NCBI GenBank assembly: GCA_017458335.1
Contig: JAFTFT010000024.1
Coordinates: 1 to 56,311, forward strand
DNA from: Oscillospiraceae bacterium
GTDB lineage: Bacteria > Bacillota > Clostridia > Oscillospirales > Oscillospiraceae
Reading direction: 5' to 3'
Length of the DNA: 56,311 nt
The position numbers were made by a program, and so were the translations under genes. Under the pieces are notes generated by a model. The model did no database searches and had not been told where the DNA came from. It saw nothing but the letters and a program-made list of their open reading frames with translations. Shown here piece after piece: positions 51,285-56,311 of the stretch. How positions within the stretch are numbered: position 1 is the stretch's first letter; the number at the start of each line of letters is the position of its first letter.

Positions 51285-53426
51285 ATGAAAAAAGCAAGGA
51301 TTGCGATCCTACTTGTGATTGCCATGCTGTTGTCGCTTCCTGTCTGCGCCTGTGCGGAAGGGGACAACATGGCGGCGCTTTCGGAGACAGATCTCCAGGC
51401 GCTGGACCGGCTGGGAACAGAGCTGGAAGAGCCGGCCGCAATGCTGCTGCATTATGGAGAAGATGTGGCAGATATCTATTCTGGACTCAGATGGAGATCC
51501 ATTGCCGACACCTTCCCGGAGAAGTTCGACCTCCGTGACCGCGGCGTCGTTACCCCGGTCAAGAACCAGTCACCCTGGGGCACGTGCTGGACCTTTGCCA
51601 CCATGGCTGCGAGCGAATCCAGCATCCTGAGCGCAATGGGGCTGTCGGCGGAGGAATACTTCGAAAAGTATGGAGAGGAGATGGACCTGTCCGAGAAGCA
51701 TCTGGCGTGGTTTACAGCCAATGCGCTTCCGGGCGCGGAGGCATATCCGGAAGGGGAGTACCCCTATGATCTGAGCCAGGCGGGAGAGGGCGCCCATCCT
51801 CTGGAAGACACAGATGTCACAGCTTATAATTTCGGCGGCAACTATTATCTCTCCACCTCAAGTCTGGCCTCCGGAATCGGCGTTGTGAAGGAAGCCGTCG
51901 CACCCTATGGCGACAGCGATGGTGAGGCGAATCGCGACGGCGACTGGAGTCTGCCGGAGGAGCTGCGTTTTGTGCAGAGCTTTGAGCTCAAAAACGCCAA
52001 CATTCTTCCCGCACCTGCTGCAAAGGATGAAAACGGGAACTATGTTTATCGGCCGGAAGCAACGGAAATGATGAAGTCCGAACTCTTGAAGGGCCGCGGT
52101 GTAGGCATCAGCTTCGTTGCCGACCAGGCCATGCCGAATGACCCCGATGCCCGGCGTGCCCGCCTGCTCAGCCGCTATGGCACGGTTGATGGTGTGAGCG
52201 AAGAGGAACTTGCGGAATATGTCGACTTCCGTGTCGGCATCACGGACTCCGATGCTGCCACCGATGAGGAATTGCAGCACCTGATGCAGCTCGCCCTGAA
52301 AATCAATCAACTGGATGAGAATCCCTATGAAAACGCGGGTCTGGACCGGGACCAGACGATCCAGGTCCTGAAGTCCCGCTATTTTGGCCGTAATTATGAT
52401 ACCCTGGTGGAATATGAAGAGGAAGATGCGCTTACCTATCTGAACTTCATCGAAGAGAACGGCGAATACATCTATGCCCAGTATACCTATGATCAGAAGC
52501 CGGCCAATCATGCGGTCACCGTGGTCGGCTGGGACGACAGTTTCCCTGTCTCCTCCTTCCAGCCTGAGCATCAGCCGCCCGCCGACGGCGCATGGCTTGT
52601 CAGAAACAGCTGGGGAGAGGACTGGGGACAGGACGGATACTTCTGGCTCTCTTATTATGACAAGAGCCTTTGCGCTGTTGCCAGTTTCGACTTTGTGACC
52701 GATGATGAAAACAGCCTGATCAAGGAGCTTTCCCTCCTGGGATACGACAACATGCCTGCGGAAATTACCAGTTCAACCCTCTTTGAAGAGCCTGTTTACG
52801 CCGGCAATGTCTTTACCGCCGAGGCAGACAGCGTTTTGCAGTATGTGTCGGTGATGACCGGTGATCTGGATACAGAGGTTACGGTCTCGGTATATCTGCT
52901 GAATGACCGTGCGGCCAGTCCGACAGACGGTGTGCTCCTGGGAGAGAAAACAGAGAAATTCGCCTTTGCCGGGTATCATCGCCTTGAGCTGGAAGAGAAG
53001 CTTCGCCTTCCGGAGGGGGCAGGAATCGGCGTGACGGTCCTGGAGCGTGTGCCGGTGGAGAACGGTTTCCGGTATGCCCTGACCAACACGGGAAGCCTGA
53101 ACGAGCAGGGCGTGGAGACCTATGCCGAGCGTCATGCAGACACCGGAGAGAAGCTGAATCGCTATTGCCGTGGAATCGTGAACCCGGGCGAGAGCTTTGT
53201 GCGTTTCGGCAACGGCAGCTGGATCGACTGGAGTCTTGCCGTCGGGCAGTTTGCGGAGAAGGGCGACTGCGCCTGCATCGCTTATGACAATCTGCCGATC
53301 AAGCTTTACATGTACCCGACGGAAGAGGTGATGCGGGTGCATCAGCTGGACAATACCATCAATGCCCTGTCCGGCGATGCGGCAATCTGCCCGGAATGCG
53401 GCTTTACCCTTCTGGACTGCAGGTAA
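51285..53426 (+). CDS. Secreted papain-like (C1A) cysteine peptidase with C-terminal lectin-like domain
   Basis: 713 residues. Signal peptide 1 to about 22-25 (MKKARIAILLVIAMLLSLPV...). Peptidase domain with FDLRDRGVVTPVKNQSPWGTCWTFA (Cys101), NHAVTVVGWDD (His409) and VRNSWGEDWGQDGYFWLSYYD (Asn441). The Cys-His distance of about 308 residues is far longer than the roughly 130 of papain, so a large insertion (about 170-390) sits in the fold. The C-terminal part (about 470-670) fits the lectin-like domain often fused to bacterial C1 peptidases. No cell-wall sorting signal. ATG 51285 was chosen for AAGGAG just upstream. Confidence 0.9.
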   Translation: MKKARIAILLVIAMLLSLPVCACAEGDNMAALSETDLQALDRLGTELEEPAAMLLHYGEDVADIYSGLRWRSIADTFPEKFDLRDRGVVTPVKNQSPWGTCWTFATMAASESSILSAMGLSAEEYFEKYGEEMDLSEKHLAWFTANALPGAEAYPEGEYPYDLSQAGEGAHPLEDTDVTAYNFGGNYYLSTSSLASGIGVVKEAVAPYGDSDGEANRDGDWSLPEELRFVQSFELKNANILPAPAAKDENGNYVYRPEATEMMKSELLKGRGVGISFVADQAMPNDPDARRARLLSRYGTVDGVSEEELAEYVDFRVGITDSDAATDEELQHLMQLALKINQLDENPYENAGLDRDQTIQVLKSRYFGRNYDTLVEYEEEDALTYLNFIEENGEYIYAQYTYDQKPANHAVTVVGWDDSFPVSSFQPEHQPPADGAWLVRNSWGEDWGQDGYFWLSYYDKSLCAVASFDFVTDDENSLIKELSLLGYDNMPAEITSSTLFEEPVYAGNVFTAEADSVLQYVSVMTGDLDTEVTVSVYLLNDRAASPTDGVLLGEKTEKFAFAGYHRLELEEKLRLPEGAGIGVTVLERVPVENGFRYALTNTGSLNEQGVETYAERHADTGEKLNRYCRGIVNPGESFVRFGNGSWIDWSLAVGQFAEKGDCACIAYDNLPIKLYMYPTEEVMRVHQLDNTINALSGDAAICPECGFTLLDCR

Positions 53427-53434
53427 GCCGCCGG

Positions 53435-53460
53435 CACACAGGGGACGGTTCTCTGTGTTT
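53435..53460 (+). repeat. Dispersed GGGACG repeat, copy D
   Basis: CACACAGGGGACGGTTCTCT followed by GTGTTT; the ACACAG/CTGTGT ends form a palindrome. Confidence 0.75.
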
Positions 53461-53468
53461 GCTCTTTC

Positions 53469-53524
53469 AAAACCAAATCAGGCTGAATCACTTTTTTCGG
53501 TGATCCAGCCTGATTTGGTTTTTA
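53469..53524 (+). terminator. Strong terminator after the C1 peptidase gene
   Basis: About 22-bp stem (AACCAAATCAGGCTG / CAGCCTGATTTGGTT plus ATCAC/GTGAT with one mismatch) and a T-run on each side; bidirectional. Confidence 0.93.
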
Positions 53525-53610
53525 CTTCGTTATGACAGGGGATTACAGACCGGGTTGACGCGGCAGAATCGCATTGCAAAATTTCAGGATTAATGTTACT
53601 CTTCAGAGGT

Positions 53611-53635
53611 AAACTCTGTACTTACATGAGAGTTT
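53611..53635 (+). promoter_or_regulatory. Dyad overlapping the merR-type gene's leader
   Basis: AAACTCT (53611-53617) and AGAGTTT (53629-53635) are exact inverted repeats with an 11-nt gap, adjoining the GGAGG ribosome binding site; candidate autoregulatory operator or leader hairpin. Confidence 0.45.
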
Positions 53636-53648
53636 GGAGGAATTGCAG

Positions 53649-54512
53649 ATGGAACAGGAACAAAATAATAACCTGCTGCCAATTGGAAAAATGGCTAAGG
53701 CAAACCGGGTAACCATTGCCACCTTACGTCTATATGATGAAATAGATCTGCTCAAGCCAGCCTATACGGATCCGGAGACTGGATATCGCTACTATGATAT
53801 CCGGCAGACTTCGCGACTGGATTTCATCCGTTATATGCGGGATCTTGGACTGAGCCTGTCAGATATACATGATTTACTCCGCAAAGAGGACATTTCACTG
53901 ATCGAAGAAAAACTGATTGAAAAGGGTAATCAGATCCATAGGCAGTTTCGAGAACTGAAAGCAATGCATGAGGCCGTTGACAGGACAATTCAGTCAATTG
54001 AGCGGTTCCGGAAGTCTCCTGTCAGCGGAACCATCTCATTGGAGTTCATTGACCGGCGTTTCATTCTGTATGCCCCTTGCACCGAGAACTTCTATCAGGC
54101 GGGAATCGTGGCATATGAAAAGACGATACAGGACTTAAGAACAAGCCTGATGGAGAAAGAGCTCCCTCAGATTCTGTCGTATAGTCTCGGAACTTCCGTT
54201 TTGCAGAGCAATTTTGAGAAGGGGGCATTCATACCGGATAAGGTTTTTATTTTTGGAGACAGACAATTACAGGAATATGGAGACAATATTCAGATTCTGG
54301 ACAGCGGCATGTACGCCTGTATCTATCTTGACCGTTTTGACGATGAAGTGAAGTACGCAAAAGAATTGCTGACCTATTGCCGAGAGAATGAATATACGAT
54401 TTCAGGGGATTATATCTGCGAAGAGCTGACAGAATTCAATATTTTTGACAACAAACAGCGCAGTATGTTCCTCCGGCTTCAAATACCGGTTTCCTTTCAA
54501 AAAAAGCCTTGA
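53649..54512 (+). CDS. MerR family regulator, BmrR-like with effector-binding domain
   Basis: 287 residues. Winged-helix MerR HTH (about 10-80: [41 protein letters not shown]), a coiled-coil dimer helix (about 85-130), and a C-terminal GyrI/BmrR-like effector domain (about 140-285). Start ATG 53649 was chosen because GGAGG at 53636-53640 precedes it by 8 nt. Such activators untwist promoters with overlong 19-bp spacers when an amphipathic ligand binds. Exactly such a promoter starts at its own stop codon and drives the next gene. Confidence 0.9.
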   Translation: MEQEQNNNLLPIGKMAKANRVTIATLRLYDEIDLLKPAYTDPETGYRYYDIRQTSRLDFIRYMRDLGLSLSDIHDLLRKEDISLIEEKLIEKGNQIHRQFRELKAMHEAVDRTIQSIERFRKSPVSGTISLEFIDRRFILYAPCTENFYQAGIVAYEKTIQDLRTSLMEKELPQILSYSLGTSVLQSNFEKGAFIPDKVFIFGDRQLQEYGDNIQILDSGMYACIYLDRFDDEVKYAKELLTYCRENEYTISGDYICEELTEFNIFDNKQRSMFLRLQIPVSFQKKP

Positions 54513-54539
54513 CTCTCATCCAACCGTAGGCTGTATGAT
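54509..54539 (+). promoter_or_regulatory. MerR-type promoter with 19-bp spacer
   Basis: TTGACT (54509-54514, overlapping the regulator's stop codon), 19-bp spacer, TATGAT (54534-54539). A 19-bp spacer is the hallmark of MerR-activated promoters. Confidence 0.7.
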
Positions 54540-54570
54540 AATTTCATCACAAACAAAGGAGGTCCACAGG

Positions 54571-55593
54571 ATGGACAAAATTAAAGTCGTACAGTACGGT
54601 TGCGGTAAGATGAGCAAGTATACGCTTCGTTACCTCTATGAAAACGGTGCCCAGATCGTCGGCGCGATCGGCCGCGGCGCGTCTCTTGGCCAGGATGTCG
54701 GTGATTGGGCCAATTTGGGAGTTAAGACCGGCATTGTGATCTCCGATAATGCCGAGAAGGTCCTGGATGAGTGCAATGCAGATGTTGCAATCATCACCAC
54801 GCGCAGCTTTATCAGCGATATCTATGAAGCGATCGAGCAGTGCGTTACCCGCGGAATCAATGTGATCACGACCTGTGAAGAGGCGATTTATCCTTGGACA
54901 ACATCCGCGGCGATGATCAACAGAATCGATGCACTTGCCAAGGCCAATAACTGCACGGTCTGCGGCAGCGGCATGCAGGATATTTTCTGGATCAATATGG
55001 TGGGCCTGGTTGCAGGCGGTATGCATAAGATTGAAAAGATCAAGGGCGCATACAGCTACAACGTTGATGAATACGGAATTGCCCTGGCAGAAGCGCACGG
55101 CTGCGACCTGACTCCTGAAGAGTTCGAAGAGAAAATCGCTCATCCGGCCGAATTTGAGCCTTCCTACGCATGGAATGCTTCTGAAGCGATCTGCAATAAG
55201 CTCGGCCTTACCATCAAGAGCATCGAGCAGAAGCACGTCCCCTATATCATTGACAAAGACATCTACAGCTCCACTCTTGGCAAAGAAATCAAAGCCGGCA
55301 GATGCATTGGTATGTCTGCTGTTGTCACCATCGAGACGATGCAGGGGATTGTTGTGGAAGAGGAAACGATCGGCAAAGTCTACGGCCCCGATGACGGCGA
55401 TATGTGCGACTGGAAGATCACCGGCGAACCCGATACTGAATTCCACGTGGTAAAGCCGGCAACGGTTGAGCACACCTGTGCGACAATTGTGAACCGTATT
55501 CCGTCTCTCCTGCGTGCGCCTGCGGGCTATGTGACTGTCGATCAGTTTGATCAGAACGAGTACCTGACCTATCCCATGGAATATTACTGCTGA
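54571..55593 (+). CDS. 2,4-diaminopentanoate dehydrogenase-like NAD(P)-binding oxidoreductase
   Basis: 340 residues. N-terminal Rossmann motif [19 protein letters not shown], followed by [10 protein letters not shown] and the DapB-like C-terminal domain ([25 protein letters not shown]). The overall pattern fits the dihydrodipicolinate-reductase-like 2,4-diaminopentanoate dehydrogenase of ornithine degradation, but none of the other ornithine-pathway genes is nearby, so the substrate is unsure. AAGGAGG precedes ATG 54571. Probably controlled by the upstream MerR-type regulator. Confidence 0.8.
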   Translation: MDKIKVVQYGCGKMSKYTLRYLYENGAQIVGAIGRGASLGQDVGDWANLGVKTGIVISDNAEKVLDECNADVAIITTRSFISDIYEAIEQCVTRGINVITTCEEAIYPWTTSAAMINRIDALAKANNCTVCGSGMQDIFWINMVGLVAGGMHKIEKIKGAYSYNVDEYGIALAEAHGCDLTPEEFEEKIAHPAEFEPSYAWNASEAICNKLGLTIKSIEQKHVPYIIDKDIYSSTLGKEIKAGRCIGMSAVVTIETMQGIVVEEETIGKVYGPDDGDMCDWKITGEPDTEFHVVKPATVEHTCATIVNRIPSLLRAPAGYVTVDQFDQNEYLTYPMEYYC

Positions 55594-55639
55594 GTTCAAA
55601 CAGCATCGGCAAATACAGCAAATACAGCATAGAAACAGG

Positions 55640-55690
55640 AAGTCCGGCAGGTAATCTCATCACTTCGATGACTTTACCTGCCGGACTTTG
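55640..55690 (+). terminator. Terminator after the dehydrogenase gene
   Basis: 15-bp stem AAGTCCGGCAGGTAA / TTACCTGCCGGACTT with an inner ATCA...TGA loop stem, then TTGTCTTTG. Confidence 0.85.
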
Positions 55691-55716
55691 TCTTTGCTTC
55701 CCGGCGGCTGCTTTCC

Positions 55717-55761
55717 AAAAGCGCTCTTGACTTGTTCTAAAAAGCGCTCTCAACGTGTTCT
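55717..55761 (+). repeat. Tandem 22-bp repeat
   Basis: AAAAGCGCTCTTGACTTGTT (55717 on) is repeated with three changes from 55740; a partial third AAGCGCTC follows at about 55773. Confidence 0.7.
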
Positions 55762-55787
55762 TCACGCAATTGAAGCGCTCAGCGTGG

Positions 55788-55816
55788 CAAAGACACAGGG
55801 CAAAGACACAGGGACG
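55788..55816 (+). repeat. Dispersed GGGACG repeat, copy E (tandem)
   Basis: CAAAGACACAGGG occurs twice in tandem, the second followed by ACGGTT. Confidence 0.7.
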
Positions 55817-55938
55817 GTTAATGCGAAAAATAAGCTGGTGAGTCCCCGGAGAAAGGCGTAAAAACTAAGCCCTGTCTCACAGAGCCCCAATTCTATGGCA
55901 GGGAGCTAAATTGCTCAGGCGACTTTCTTGGGAATAGG

Positions 55939-55968
55939 AAAGACACATGGACGCAGCTTTTATCTTGC
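55939..55968 (+). repeat. Dispersed GGGACG repeat, copy F
   Basis: AAAGACACATGGACGCAGCT followed by TTTATCTTGC, a diverged copy. Confidence 0.65.
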
Positions 55969-56311
55969 GCCGACCTAATCGATGCACCCAACCTAATAAA
56001 CTATGCAGCCGTTCTGCTTCCGCAGTTCGGCTGCTTTTCCGTTGTGGTGCCCAGCACCGTGATCGTCCTTCACCCGGCATCCAAGGGAGCATAGCTTTTG
56101 ACAGGATCATACTTCCCCCAGCAGGCCGGTGCTCTTTTGTTGTTTTTGATGATCAATTATGATATACTAATCACAGTAATTTCCGTTTTTAGGTAGGCGG
56201 AAGATCCACTGACATCGGGGTGTGCAATTGCTCAAATAGAGTCAGAATTGATTTCTTACAATTACATATTTGCCAGGAATCTTTACGCTTGTGAATTTTG
56301 ATTGTTCTGGC

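Larger units (their letters stand above)
55691..56311. other. Gene-free, repeat-containing right end
   Basis: No supported coding frame. It contains tandem and dispersed repeats and a possible rightward promoter near the end (TTGTTT, 17 nt, TATACT, about 56141-56169) reading out of the window. Confidence 0.5.

Noticed and set aside
55877-56162. Overlapping frames on both strands near the right end
   Set aside because: No ribosome sites or family features; the DNA includes a dispersed repeat.

Overview
The window looks like chromosomal DNA of a moderately high-GC anaerobic member of the Clostridia (Bacillota). The grounds are strong AGGAGG-type ribosome binding sites, a class B sortase, an Opp-type lipoprotein binding protein, a fused hisIE with a PHP-type hisJ, TmcAL beside acetate kinase, an iron-sulfur L-serine dehydratase, and many sigma-A promoters and intrinsic terminators. 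No species is claimed. I see one tRNA gene, and no rRNA, CRISPR array or complete insertion sequence.

Layout. 1-650: AT-rich remnant of an integrated element (AT-hook tail, C-terminal part of a large serine recombinase) running into the 3' end of an initiator tRNA gene. 1061-6209: nagB, a monoacylglycerol-lipase-like hydrolase, dut, ackA and the divergent tmcAL. 6363-11306: a branched-chain amino acid ABC operon (livKHMGF) behind a promoter with a 7-6-7 dyad, then two tandem stand-alone cyclic-nucleotide-binding-domain proteins (11489-12441). 12568-16589: tsaE-tsaB, upp, a class B sortase and a DUF1015 protein. 16714-24670: a tightly overlapping histidine operon hisD-C-B-H-A-F-IE-J with no hisG or hisZ, ending in a 23S rRNA uracil methyltransferase gene. 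24921-33003: a small unknown gene, an SDR, a YdcF-like protein, prmA, pnp, rpsO and typA. 33217-39259: oppBCDF-oppA. 39392-41793: an unusual ABC exporter and a small double-glycine-motif protein. 41953-46046: a MATE exporter, and sstT-sdaA for serine uptake and deamination.

46047-51133 is an accessory, more AT-rich stretch. It holds a second double-glycine-motif small protein (with a zinc ribbon), dispersed and tandem repeats, a compact convergent locus that looks like a type I toxin-antitoxin module, a truncated RelE-like toxin, an MmeI-family type IIL restriction-modification enzyme, a ribbon-helix-helix protein and two orphan antitoxin-like genes. 51285-55593 carries a secreted papain-like protease and a MerR/BmrR-type regulator directly upstream of a 2,4-diaminopentanoate-dehydrogenase-like gene, whose promoter has the 19-bp spacer typical of MerR targets. 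The last 700 bases hold a terminator and repeats only.

The strongest candidates for something undescribed are these. (1) The ABC exporter at 39392 has a non-peptidase N-terminal domain and its Walker B catalytic glutamate is replaced by alanine; next to it is a double-glycine peptide gene with its own promoter and a Pho-box-like direct repeat, and a second such peptide gene lies 4.5 kb away. (2) The convergent mini-gene/sRNA pair at 47010-47333 has a shared bidirectional terminator, a Shine-Dalgarno sequence that can be sequestered, and end-to-end complementarity.
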